This document shows, in pieces, positions 46,462-55,200 of a stretch of 64,000 nucleotides of DNA (within the stretch, counting starts at the first letter, position 1; each line of letters opens with the position of its first letter). A program made the translations under genes and the position numbers. The stretch is from Microlunatus flavus (GTDB lineage: Bacteria; Actinomycetota; Actinomycetes; Propionibacteriales; Propionibacteriaceae), in assembly GCF_900110855.1 (NCBI RefSeq), contig NZ_FOFA01000002.1, positions 620,001 to 684,000 of the forward strand, written 5' to 3'. The notes under the pieces were generated by a model. It ran no database searches. It saw only the letters and a list, made by a program, of their open reading frames with translations, and had not been told where the DNA came from.

Positions 46462-47070
46462 TCATCCTCCCCGGGCGGCCAAGCGTCCGAGCAGCCGGTC
46501 GCGGGCCTCGGGCCACTCGTGGGCGAGCATCGCGAGCTGCACGGTGTCGCGCCAGCTCCCGTCGGTGCGGATGCGGTGGTGGCGCAGCACCCCCTCGCGC
46601 TGCGCGCCCAGCCGGGCGATGGCCTCCTGCGAGCGCACGTTGCGGATGTCGGTGTGCCACACGACCCGTTCGGCCCCGAGACCCTCGAAGGCGCGGGTCA
46701 GCATCGCCAGCTTCGACTCCGTGTTGACGAACGTCCGCCACCAGGGCCGGGCGACCCAGGTGTGACCGATCGCCAGCGCCCGGACGGCCGGGGCGATCTC
46801 GTAGAACGACGTCGTCCCCACGAACGTCCCGTCCACCAGCCGCTGGGCGTACGCCACCCGGTCCGGGTCGGTGAGCGCCGCGGCCACCACGGCGCGAGCC
46901 GCCGCCACGTCGTTCAGGGGCGGCAGGCGCAGGTGCGCCGTCACCTCCGCGCGCTGCTCGGGGGTCCCCAGGGCGGCGAGCAGGTCCGGCGCGTCGGCCA
47001 GGCGCAGGGCGTCCAGGCTCAGCCGGGCGGTGCGCAGCCGCGGCGCGGCGTGCCACTCGGCGTCGCTCAC
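46462..47070 (-). CDS. GNAT N-acetyltransferase (RimJ/RimL type)
   Basis: 202 residues: L-R-T-A-R-L-S-L-D-A-L-R-L-A-D-A at the N-terminus, F-V-G-T-T-S-F-Y-E-I, H-T-W-V-A-R-P-W-W-R-T-F-V-N-T-E-S-K-L-A, and N-V-R-S-Q-E-A-I-A-R-L-G-A-Q-R-E-G, the pattern of the RimJ/RimL acetyltransferases that modify ribosomal proteins, antibiotics or other amines. GTG start overlaps the stop of the upstream tam-like gene (GTGA), so both are cotranscribed. Confidence 0.88.
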   Translation of the reverse strand: MSDAEWHAAPRLRTARLSLDALRLADAPDLLAALGTPEQRAEVTAHLRLPPLNDVAAARAVVAAALTDPDRVAYAQRLVDGTFVGTTSFYEIAPAVRALAIGHTWVARPWWRTFVNTESKLAMLTRAFEGLGAERVVWHTDIRNVRSQEAIARLGAQREGVLRHHRIRTDGSWRDTVQLAMLAHEWPEARDRLLGRLAARGG

Positions 47071-47873
47071 CGGCCGCCTCCGCGGGGACGCGTACCCGCT
47101 CCGCGACGCGCGACGACGAACAGCCGCCGGAAGGGCAGCACCGTGCCCCACGGCCGCGCCGGGTACGCCTCCGCCAGCCGGTCGCGCAGCGCCGCGGTGA
47201 AGGCGGGTCGCAACGGGTCGGGCAGCGCGTCGACGTAGGGGCGCGCGCCGGTGCCCTCGAGCCAGTGCAGGACGGGGTCGGGCCCGGCGAGCACGTGGAG
47301 GTAGGTCGTCTCCCACGCGTCGACCTCGCAGCCCAGGCCCGCCAGGTCCCCGAGGTAGTCGGCCGGCTCCGCCACGGCGGTGCGGGTCACCCCGGCGGTG
47401 TGCTCGGCGAAGGGTTCTTGGGCCGCGACCGCCCGGAGCGCCCGGTGGCTCGGCGCGTCGTGGTTGCCGGGCACCTGGAACGCCAGCCAGCCGCCGTCGG
47501 CCAGCAGGTCGACCAGGGCGGGCAGGAGGGCGCGGTGGTCCGGCACCCACTGCAGCGCCGCGTTGCTGAGCACGACGTCGAGCGGTTCTGCCGGCGCCCA
47601 GGCCGCGAGGTCGGCGAGGTCGGCGAGCACGAAGGACACCCGCGGACCCGCGTGCGGGCGGGCGGCGTCGATCATGGCGGTCGAGGAGTCGACGCCGAGC
47701 ACCTCGGCACCGGGCCAGCGCACGGCGAGGCCGGCGGTCAGCGGGCCCGGGCCGCAGCCGAGGTCGACCACGCGGCGCGCGTCGTCGGCGCGCACCCGGG
47801 CGAGCAGGTCGGTGAAGGGCCGCGAGCGTTCGTCGGCGAAGGCCGAGTAGACCTCGGCGTCCCAGCTGGGCAC
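47067..47873 (-). CDS. tam: Trans-aconitate 2-methyltransferase-like SAM methyltransferase
   Basis: 268 residues. R-V-V-D-L-G-C-G-P-G-P-L-T near 34-46 is the SAM motif I, with G-V-D-S-S-T-A-M-I motif II. N-A-A-L-Q-W-V-P-D-H, Q-V-P-G-N-H-D-A-P-S-H and the end P-F-R-R-L-F-V-V-A match Tam, which methylates the trans-aconitate formed spontaneously from the citric-acid-cycle intermediate. GTG start at 47873 gives W-D-A-E-V-Y-S-A-F, the family N-terminus. Confidence 0.87.
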   Translation of the reverse strand: MPSWDAEVYSAFADERSRPFTDLLARVRADDARRVVDLGCGPGPLTAGLAVRWPGAEVLGVDSSTAMIDAARPHAGPRVSFVLADLADLAAWAPAEPLDVVLSNAALQWVPDHRALLPALVDLLADGGWLAFQVPGNHDAPSHRALRAVAAQEPFAEHTAGVTRTAVAEPADYLGDLAGLGCEVDAWETTYLHVLAGPDPVLHWLEGTGARPYVDALPDPLRPAFTAALRDRLAEAYPARPWGTVLPFRRLFVVARRGAGTRPRGGGR

Positions 47874-47981
47874 GCGTCCCCCTGTCTCGTGCGGCGGGCC
47901 GCGGGCCACGCTAACGGGTGCTGCGTGCGAGCGCCGTCCCGCCGGCTGCGCAAACCTCCAACGCGTCCGGCGCCCCCGTCG

Positions 47982-47987
47982 TAGGAT
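47982..47987 (+). promoter_or_regulatory. -10 element TAGGAT of the RpiR-type regulator gene
   Basis: TAGGAT 30 nt upstream of the GTG at 48018, with an AGGGGGG ribosome site between. The -35 is not evident. Confidence 0.4.
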
Positions 47988-48017
47988 CTCGCCAAGACAC
48001 ACAGTCAGGGGGGCGAT

Positions 48018-49091
48018 GTGTCAACAACTGATCTCGGCATGCGCAGAACACCGGTCCGGCCGGCGTCGGGGGTGGGCCGTGTCCCACGGACGGACGGCAC
48101 CGTGCCGTCCCGGCCCGCGCCTGGTCCCGCGGCCTCGGCTCCGTCGACGGCGCCGGCAGCATCATCGGCACCGACGCCACCGTCCGGTGGTGGTCGCGGC
48201 CTGTCCGTCCTGATCCGCATCAGGAGCGCGCTGCCCAGCCTGCGCCCGGCGGAGCAGCGGGTGGCGGAGGCCGTGCTGGCCGACCCGGCGGGGGTCAGCG
48301 AACGCTCGATCACCTCGGTGGCGAGGCTGTGCCGCACCTCGGAGACCACGGTGCTGCGCTTTTGCCGCGCGGTGGGCCTGGCGGGCTACCCGGAGCTGCG
48401 GATCGCGCTGGCCCGGGCTGCGCAGGGCGAGGAGAACGACCGCGCCCGCAGCGCGACCGCGGACAGCGTCATCGCGGCCTCGGACTCGCTCGCGGACGTG
48501 GTCTCGAAGATCACCTACGCCGACCAGCGGGCGGTCGCGGACACCGGTGCCGCGATCGACGTCAAGGCGCTGCAGGCCGCCGTCGACGCGGTGGTGAAGG
48601 CGCGGCGCGTCGACGTGTACGGCGTGGGGGCGAGCGGGCTGGTGGGGCAGGAGCTGCACGGCCGGCTGCAGCCCCTCGGCGTGGCGAGCTACGCCTGGGT
48701 CGACCCGCACGCGGCCCTGATGTCGGCCGCCCTGCTGGGTCCGGGCGACGTCGCCGTCGGCGTCTCCCACACCGGGACCACGACGGACGTGCTCGACGCG
48801 CTGCGGCTCGCGCGGACGCGCGGCGCGACCACGGTGGCCATCACCAACTTCGACCGGGCCCCGATCGCGGGGCTCAGCGACATCGTGCTGACCACCGCGG
48901 CCCGGGAGACGACCTTCCGGACCGGCGCCATGGCCAGCCGCGTCGCGCAGCTGGTCGTCGTCGACTGCCTCTTCACGGGGGTGGCCATGCAGTCCTACGA
49001 CCGCTCGGCCACCGCGCTGGACGCCTCGCGGTCGGTGCTGCGCAGCCGGCACACCGAGCGCCACGACCGTGGGGTCGGCGTCGGCGCCTGA
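48018..49091 (+). CDS. MurR/RpiR-family transcriptional regulator
   Basis: 357 residues. A disordered Pro/Ala-rich N-terminus (1-63) is followed by an RpiR helix-turn-helix (about 64-140; A-E-A-V-L-A-D-P, S-I-T-S-V-A-R-L-C-R-T-S-E-T-T-V-L-R-F-C). A SIS sugar-phosphate-binding domain follows (about 165-310; V-Y-G-V-G-A-S-G-L-V, G-V-S-H-T-G-T-T-T-D-V). Regulates sugar-phosphate or amino-sugar catabolism in known cases; no catabolic genes adjoin it here. Start may be GTG 48018 or a later one, because the tail is not family-like. Confidence 0.9.
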   Translation: MSTTDLGMRRTPVRPASGVGRVPRTDGTVPSRPAPGPAASAPSTAPAASSAPTPPSGGGRGLSVLIRIRSALPSLRPAEQRVAEAVLADPAGVSERSITSVARLCRTSETTVLRFCRAVGLAGYPELRIALARAAQGEENDRARSATADSVIAASDSLADVVSKITYADQRAVADTGAAIDVKALQAAVDAVVKARRVDVYGVGASGLVGQELHGRLQPLGVASYAWVDPHAALMSAALLGPGDVAVGVSHTGTTTDVLDALRLARTRGATTVAITNFDRAPIAGLSDIVLTTAARETTFRTGAMASRVAQLVVVDCLFTGVAMQSYDRSATALDASRSVLRSRHTERHDRGVGVGA

Positions 49092-49124
49092 GCCCGGCTC
49101 GTCCAGGCTCGGTCAGTCCAGTCC

Positions 49125-49156
49125 TGACCGTGCCCCCGGCAGCGGGAGCACGGTCA
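49125..49156. terminator. Bidirectional terminator between the RpiR and HNH genes
   Basis: TGACCGTGC (49125-49133) and GCACGGTCA (49148-49156) form a perfect 9-bp stem, with a possible inner CCC/GGG pairing. It lies between two convergent stops. Confidence 0.65.
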
Positions 49157-49169
49157 CGACCGCTGCCGG

Positions 49170-49619
49170 TCACGTGCGCCGGTGGTAGGCCTCGCGCCAG
49201 GTGGGCACGTGCGGCACCCGGCGCAGCGGCATCCTCGCCTCGGCCGGGGTCTTGTCGGCCTTGACGTTGTTGCAGCGCGTGCAGGCGGCCACGGTGTTCT
49301 GCCAGGTGTTGGCGCCGCCCCGGGACTGGGGCATCAGGTGGTCGACGGTGTCAGCGACCTGGCCGCAGTAGGCGCAGCGGTGCTGGTCGCGGCGCAGGAC
49401 GCCCCGCTTCGACCACGCCGGTGCCGCGGCGTAGAGGAAGGTCGTCTTGACGTAGCGGATCAGCCGCAGCACGACCGGCCAGGGGTAGGGCCCGATGGAG
49501 GCGCCCACGCGGGACTCCTCGACCACGGCGACCTCGCGCACCAGCATCTTGATCGCGTGCTTGACCGAGACGGTGTGCAGCGCGGTGTTGTCGGTGTTGA
49601 GCACGACGACCGCAGACAT
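49170..49619 (-). CDS. HNH endonuclease
   Basis: 149 residues. The N-terminal half (S-A-V-V-V-L-N-T-D ... W-P-V-V-L-R-L-I-R-Y-V) is the extra domain of the ubiquitous actinobacterial HNH family. The nuclease has R-D-Q-H-R-C-A-Y-C-G, V-D-H-L-M-P-Q-S-R-G-G and T-W-Q-N-T-V-A-A-C-T-R-C-N-N-x-K. Two CxxC zinc pairs and the D-H metal site are intact. Start ATG with GGGAGG upstream. Divergent from the mutasome operon with 293 nt between. Confidence 0.92.
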   Translation of the reverse strand: MSAVVVLNTDNTALHTVSVKHAIKMLVREVAVVEESRVGASIGPYPWPVVLRLIRYVKTTFLYAAAPAWSKRGVLRRDQHRCAYCGQVADTVDHLMPQSRGGANTWQNTVAACTRCNNVKADKTPAEARMPLRRVPHVPTWREAYHRRT

Positions 49620-49877
49620 GGCCGCACCTCCCTCCGCCCCGTGCGCCTCGAGGGGTCGAGGCCTGGCTGGTCACGAGCCCGGATCAGGGTGCACGAAGGA
49701 CGACTTGGCTGTCAGCAGGATTATGGGGCCACCGGCCGCACAGGCGAAGGAGGCCGGGCACTCCGGTACGCAGCTGTCACCTGGGCTGTCACCTGGGCGT
49801 CGTCGAGCCGCCGCCGCCCGGTCGGGTGGCCGGTGTCTCCCGGACGGGAACCGGTGTCGTCCGGTGGCGAGACGGGC

Positions 49878-49906
49878 TTGACGATGTCGAACACGTGTTC
49901 GAATAT
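49878..49906 (+). promoter_or_regulatory. SOS promoter of imuA'-imuB-dnaE2 with LexA box in the spacer
   Basis: TTGACG (49878-49883), 17-nt spacer, GAATAT (49901-49906). The perfect 16-bp mycobacterial-type LexA site TCGAACACGTGTTCGA (49887-49902) fills the spacer and touches the -10. The -10 end is 6 nt from the GTG at 49913, so transcripts are probably leaderless. LexA binding would exclude RNA polymerase. Confidence 0.85.
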
Positions 49907-49912
49907 AGGCAG

Positions 49913-50620
49913 GTGTCCGTCGCCGTCGCCGTCCCCGCTCCCGACCAGCCTCGCACGCTGGGCGCGACCGGCTCGGCGGCCGGCACCCTGGCCGAGCTGC
50001 GCCAGCGCGTGCACCGGATGCAGGGCGGCGCGACGAGCCGTCGGCTGCCCGGGCTGACGCCCGACCTGGACCTGGCGACCGGGGCCGCGTACGCCACCGA
50101 CAGCGCCAGCCTGGCGCTCGCCCTGCTGGCCGGCCCCTCGTCCGCGGGGGAGTGGGTCGGCGTGGTGGGGGCGCCCGACCTCGGCTACGAGGCGGCGGCC
50201 GGGCTGGGCGTCGACCTCGAGCGCACGATCGTCGTGCCGCACCCCGGGGAGCACTGGCTGAGCGTCACCGCCGCGCTGGTCGACGTCGCCTCGGTGGTCC
50301 TGGTGCACCCCGCCGGGCCGGTCGCGGAGCACCCGGCCGAGCGGCTGCGGGCCAGGCTGCGCACCAAGGACGCGGCGCTGGTCTGCTGGGGCGAGTGGCC
50401 GCGCTGCTCGGCCCGGTTCGCCGTGCGCGAGTCGGCCTGGACGGGGCTGGGTCGGGGGCACGGGCACCTGTCGGGACGCCGGCTCGTGGTCGAGGTGGGG
50501 CGCCCCGGCGCGCCGCGCCAGTCGTTCGGGCTGCACCTGCCCGGACGCGGAGGGGTGGAGCCGGTCGCGGTGGCGTCGGAGGCCCGGCAGCGCCCGCAGG
50601 TCGCCGGGGCGGCGTGGTGA
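49913..50620 (+). CDS. imuA: ImuA' (mutasome accessory protein)
   Basis: 235 residues. A RecA-like fold accessory of the ImuA'-ImuB-DnaE2 translesion mutasome, needed for damage-induced mutagenesis in mycobacteria. Visible: L-A-E-L-R-Q-R-V-H-R-M-Q-G-G at the start, V-G-V-V-G-A-P-D-L-G-Y-E-A-A in place of a Walker A (degenerate, no lysine), and V-C-W-G-E-W-P-R-C-S. GTG at 49913 chosen from the promoter spacing. Its stop overlaps the imuB start (GTGA). Confidence 0.9.
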   Translation: MSVAVAVPAPDQPRTLGATGSAAGTLAELRQRVHRMQGGATSRRLPGLTPDLDLATGAAYATDSASLALALLAGPSSAGEWVGVVGAPDLGYEAAAGLGVDLERTIVVPHPGEHWLSVTAALVDVASVVLVHPAGPVAEHPAERLRARLRTKDAALVCWGEWPRCSARFAVRESAWTGLGRGHGHLSGRRLVVEVGRPGAPRQSFGLHLPGRGGVEPVAVASEARQRPQVAGAAW

Positions 50621-52236
50621 GCGCCGTGCTGACCCTGGACACGCCGGGTGCGGACCCAGGCGAGGCCGACCCCCTCGTCGGCGCCGGGGCGGGCGCGCCG
50701 CGGGTGATGGTGGTCTGGTGCCCCGACTGGCCCGTGGTCGCGGCGGCCGCCGAGCTCGGTCTCGCCGTGACCGACCCCGTCGCGGTGATCGAGGCCGGTG
50801 AGGTCCACGCCTGCTCGGAGGAGGCCCGCCGCGACGGGGTCCGGCGCGGGATGCGACGGCGCGACGCCAGCGCGCACTGCCCCGACCTCGTCTGCGTCGA
50901 CCACAGCCCCGAGCGCGACGTGCGCGCCTTCGAGGCGGTGCTGGCCGCGGTGGAGCGGGTCAGCGCCACGGTCACCCCGATCCGTCCGGGTCTGTGCGCG
51001 CTGAGCGTCCACCGGCGCTTCTACGGCGGTGAGGAGGAGGCGGCGGCGGTGGTGGCCGAGCACCTCGTCGCCGCCGGCGTGTGGGACTGCCGCACGGGGA
51101 TCGCCGACGGCATGTTCACCGCGGAGCAGGCGGCCAAGCACGCCGCCCCGCAGGAGAGCGTCGTCGTGCCGCCCGGCGGGTCGCGGCGCTTCCTGTCGCG
51201 GCTGCCGGTCGCGGTCCTCGACGACCTCGAGCAGGTGAGCCTGTTCCGCCGGCTCGGCCTGCGCACCCTCGGCGACCTGGCCGCGCTGCCGGTGCGCGAC
51301 GTCGCCACCCGCTTCGGCACCTCCGGCGCCTGGCTGCACCGCCTGGCGCGCGGCGCGGACGGGAGGCCCGCGGTGCCCCGCCGGCCTCCCCGCGAGCTCG
51401 ACGCCCACGTGGACTTCGCCCCCGGGCTGGAGACCATCGAGCCGATCGCCTTCAGCACGCGGCGCACGGCGGAGACGTTCGTCGCCCAGCTGTCGGAGCA
51501 CGGGCTGGTGTGCAGCGAGGTGCGCATCGAGGTCAGCGGCGAGCGCGGCTGGCTCGGCTCGCGGGTGTGGGCGCACCCGCGCTGGTTCAGCGCGGCCGAC
51601 CTGGTCGACCGGCTCTACTGGCAGCTGCAGGGCGACCCGGCCCCCGAGCCGGTGGAGACGGTGCGCCTCGTCCCGGAGTCGGTGGAGTCGCTGGCCGACC
51701 ACGGCGAGGGGCTGTGGGGCAGCGCCCCCGACGAGCGGATCGTGCGCGGGGTCGCGCGGCTGCAGGGGATGCTCGGACCCGAGCAGGTGCTCGTCCCCTC
51801 GATCCAGGGCGGTCGCAGCCCGCGCGACCGGCAGGCGCTCACCCCGTGGGGCGAGCGGTCGGGCCAGCACCGACCGGCGGGCCTGCCCTGGCCGGGGAGC
51901 CTGCCTCCGCCCGCCCCTACCCGCGTCCTCGCCGAGCCGCTGCCCGCGGTGGTCCTGTCGGCCGAGGGGATGCCCGTCCGGCTCACGGGCCGGGGCGCGG
52001 TCTCCGGCGAGCCCGTCCGGGTCCGGGTCGGGCGGCGTGACGACCGGCGCTCCGGCGACCTGGAGGTCGACCTGGTGGTCGACGCCTGGGCCGGTCCCTG
52101 GCCGATCGACGAGCTCTGGTGGGACCCGCAGGCGGCGCGGCAGGTCGCCCGCTTCCAGGTCGTCGCGGTCGACGGCTCGGCCTGGCTGCTCGTCGTCGAG
52201 GACGGCCAGTGGTGGGTGGAGGCCCGCTATGAGTGA
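50617..52236 (+). CDS. imuB: ImuB, catalytically inactive Y-family polymerase-like mutasome hub
   Basis: 539 residues. Y-family fold, but the acidic motif of active polymerases (D-x-D-x-F) is replaced by V-V-W-C-P-D-W-P and the S-V-D-E motif by L-S-V-H-R-R, so it should not polymerise. It links DnaE2 to the beta clamp: R-Q-A-L-T-P-W-G near 406 resembles the Q-x-x-L clamp-binding motif. C-terminal domain (about 440-539) as in mycobacterial ImuB. Overlaps imuA' and is 30 nt from dnaE2; an 11-codon ATG-initiated frame (52229-52264) bridges the gap but is probably incidental. Confidence 0.95.
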   Translation: MSAVLTLDTPGADPGEADPLVGAGAGAPRVMVVWCPDWPVVAAAAELGLAVTDPVAVIEAGEVHACSEEARRDGVRRGMRRRDASAHCPDLVCVDHSPERDVRAFEAVLAAVERVSATVTPIRPGLCALSVHRRFYGGEEEAAAVVAEHLVAAGVWDCRTGIADGMFTAEQAAKHAAPQESVVVPPGGSRRFLSRLPVAVLDDLEQVSLFRRLGLRTLGDLAALPVRDVATRFGTSGAWLHRLARGADGRPAVPRRPPRELDAHVDFAPGLETIEPIAFSTRRTAETFVAQLSEHGLVCSEVRIEVSGERGWLGSRVWAHPRWFSAADLVDRLYWQLQGDPAPEPVETVRLVPESVESLADHGEGLWGSAPDERIVRGVARLQGMLGPEQVLVPSIQGGRSPRDRQALTPWGERSGQHRPAGLPWPGSLPPPAPTRVLAEPLPAVVLSAEGMPVRLTGRGAVSGEPVRVRVGRRDDRRSGDLEVDLVVDAWAGPWPIDELWWDPQAARQVARFQVVAVDGSAWLLVVEDGQWWVEARYE

Positions 52237-52266
52237 GCCGGCGCACGGCGCGGGGCAGGAGTAGCC

Positions 52267-55200
52267 GTGGGCTGGAGCAACCCGCCGCAGAGCTGGTCCG
52301 ACCTCGAGCGGGCGCTGTCGGGCCGACGCCCGTCGGGGCCGCCCGCGCAGGAGCCGCTCGTCGAGCCGGCCCCGCCGCCGCCCGAGCGGCGGGCGAGCCT
52401 GGACCACCCCGGCGACGACAGCGCGCCCGGCTACTCGCACAAGCGCCCGGCCTACCGCGTGCCGGAGGCGCGGCCGGACTCCCCGGACGAGCCGTACGTG
52501 CCCTACGCCGAGCTGCACGTGCACAGCGACTTCAGCTTCCTCGACGGGGCCAGCGACCCGGAGTCGCTCATCGAGGAGGCGGCCCGGCTGCGGCTGGCCG
52601 GGCTGGCGCTGACCGACCACGACGGCTTCTACGCCGCGGCGCGCTTCGCCGAGGCGGCCAAGGCGTACGACCTGTCCACGGTCTACGGCGCCGAGCTGTC
52701 GCTGGGCCTGACCGTGCCGCAGAACGGGGTCGCCGACCCGGAGGGGGAGCACCTGCTGGTGCTGGCGCGCGGGGTGGAGGGCTACCACCGGCTCTCGTCG
52801 GCCATCACCGCCGCCCAGCTGCGCGGCGACGAGAAGGGCCGCCCCCTCTACGACCTCGACGAGCTGGCGCAGCGGGCGGAGGGGCACTGGCTGGTGCTCA
52901 CCGGCTGCCGCAAGGGGCCGTTGCGCTCCGCGCTCACCCGGCACGCCGAGGCCGGCCGGCCCACGCGGGTCGGGACGACCGCGGCGGCGCGGGCGCTGGA
53001 CGACCTGGTCGGGATGTTCGGCCGCGACAACGTGGCCGTGGAGATCAGCGACGCCGGTCTGCCCACCGACTCGGTGACCAACGACGTGCTGGCCGGGCTC
53101 GCCGCGGAGCAGCGGCTGCCGCTGGTGGCGACGCAGAACGTGCACTTCGCCACCCCCGACGAACGCCGGCTGGCCGCCGCGATGGCCGCGGTCCGGGCGC
53201 GCCGCAGCCTGAGCGAGATGGACGGCTGGCTGCCGCCGCCGGGGGCACACCTGCGCTCGGGCCACGAGATGGCGCAGCGGTTCGCCCGCCACCCCGAGGC
53301 GGTGCCGACCTCGGTGCGGCTGGCGGCCGAGTGCGCCTTCGACCTCCAGCAGGCCAAGCCGCGCCTGCCCAAGCAGCAGGTGCCGCCGGGCCACACCCCG
53401 GCGTCGTGGCTGCGCGAGCTGTGCCGCCGCGGCCTGGAGGAGCGCTACCCGCCCGAGCGGCGGGAGGTCGCCCGCGAACGGCTCGCCCGCGAGCTCGCGG
53501 TCATCGAGGACAAGGACTTCCCCGGCTACTTCCTCATCGTCCGCGACATGGTCGCCTTCGCGCGCGAGCAGGGGATCCTCTGCCAGGGCCGCGGCTCGGC
53601 GGCCAACTCGGTCGTCTGCTACGTCCTCATGATCACCGCGGTCGACCCGATCCTGTACGACCTGCCCTTCGAGCGCTTCCTCTCGGTCAACCGCGACGAG
53701 GAGCCCGACATCGACGTCGACTTCGACTCCGACCGGCGCGAGGAGGTCATCCAGGAGGTCTACCGGCGCTACGGGCGGCTCAACGCCGCGCAGGTGGCCA
53801 ACGTCATCAGCTACCGGCCCAAGTCGGCGGTGCGCGACATGGCCAAGGCCCTCGGCCACTCCACCGGGCAGCAGGACGCCTGGTCCAAGCAGATCGACTC
53901 CTGGGGCTCGGTGACGATCAACGGCCACCACGAGCAGCACGACCACGACATCCCGACCGCGGTGGTCGACCTCGCCGAGCAGCTGCTGCGCGCCCCGCGG
54001 CACCTCGGCATCCACTCCGGCGGCATGGTGCTCACCGAGCGGCCGGTCGGGGAGGTGGTGCCGATCGAGCGCGGCCGGATGGACGAGCGCACCGTGCTGC
54101 AGTGGGACAAGGACTCGTGCGCCTGGATGGGCCTGGTCAAGTTCGACTTCCTCGGCCTCGGCATCCTCGCCGCGATCCAGTACACCCTCGACCTCGCCGC
54201 CGACCGCGTCGGCGAGCGCTGGGACCTCGACTCGATCCCCAAGGAGGAGCAGGGCGTCTACGACATGCTCTGCCGGGCCGACTCGATCGGGGTGTTCCAG
54301 GTCGAGAGCCGCGCCCAGATCGGGACCCTGCCGCGCCTGCAGCCGCGGCGCTTCTACGACCTCGTGGTCGAGATCGGCCTGATCCGGCCCGGACCCATCC
54401 AGGGTGGGGCGGTGCACCCGTACATCCGCCGGGCCACCGGCAAGGAGGAGATCACCTACCTGCACCCGGCGCTGAAGCCGGTGCTCGAGCGCACCAAGGG
54501 CATCCCGCTCTTCCAGGAGCAGCTGATGCAGATCGCGATGACGGTGGGCGGCTGCACCGGCGACGACGCCGACCTGCTGCGGCGGGCGATGGGGTCCAAG
54601 CGCGGGGTGGAGAAGATCGAGCGGCTGCGGGCCACGCTGTACGAGGGGATGGCCTCGCACGGCATCGTCGGCGAGCTCGCCGACGACATCTACGCGCGGA
54701 TCCAGGCGTTCGCGAACTTCGGCTTCGCCGAGAGCCACTCGATCAGCTTCGCGCTGCTGGTCTACGCCTCGTCCTGGCTCAAGCTGCACTACCCGGGGGC
54801 GTTCCTCGCCGGGCTGCTGCGCGCGCAGCCGATGGGCTTCTACTCCTCCCAGTCGCTGGTCGCCGACGGACGCCGGCACGGGGTCAAGGTCCTGCGCCCC
54901 GACATCGTGCGCTCCGACGTCGACGCCGACCTCGAGCTGCTCGACGAGGGCGACGCCGGTGCGGAGGTGCTCGCCACCGGGCGCGACGCGTGCACCGAGC
55001 GCGACCAGCCTCCCGTCGGCCCGTGGGTGCCCGGCACCCCGGACAAGACCCACGAGCACCGCCGGGACGGCCGGTTCGCGGTCCGGCTGGGCCTGACCGA
55101 GGTGCAGGGGATCGGGCGTGCGCAGGCCCAGCGCGTCGTCGACGCCCGCGCCGACGGCCCGTTCACCAGCATCAACGACGTCGTCCGCCGCACCGGTCTG

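Noticed and set aside
46950-46970. CTGCTCGGGGGTCC and 22259-22272 CTGCTCGGGGTTGG as further copies of the invariant-loop motif
   Set aside because: Inside GNAT and ohr coding sequence, no flanking stem, and imperfect matches.
52229-52264. 11-codon ATG-initiated frame between imuB and dnaE2
   Set aside because: Too short to support; lies in the stop region of imuB and has no independent ribosome site.
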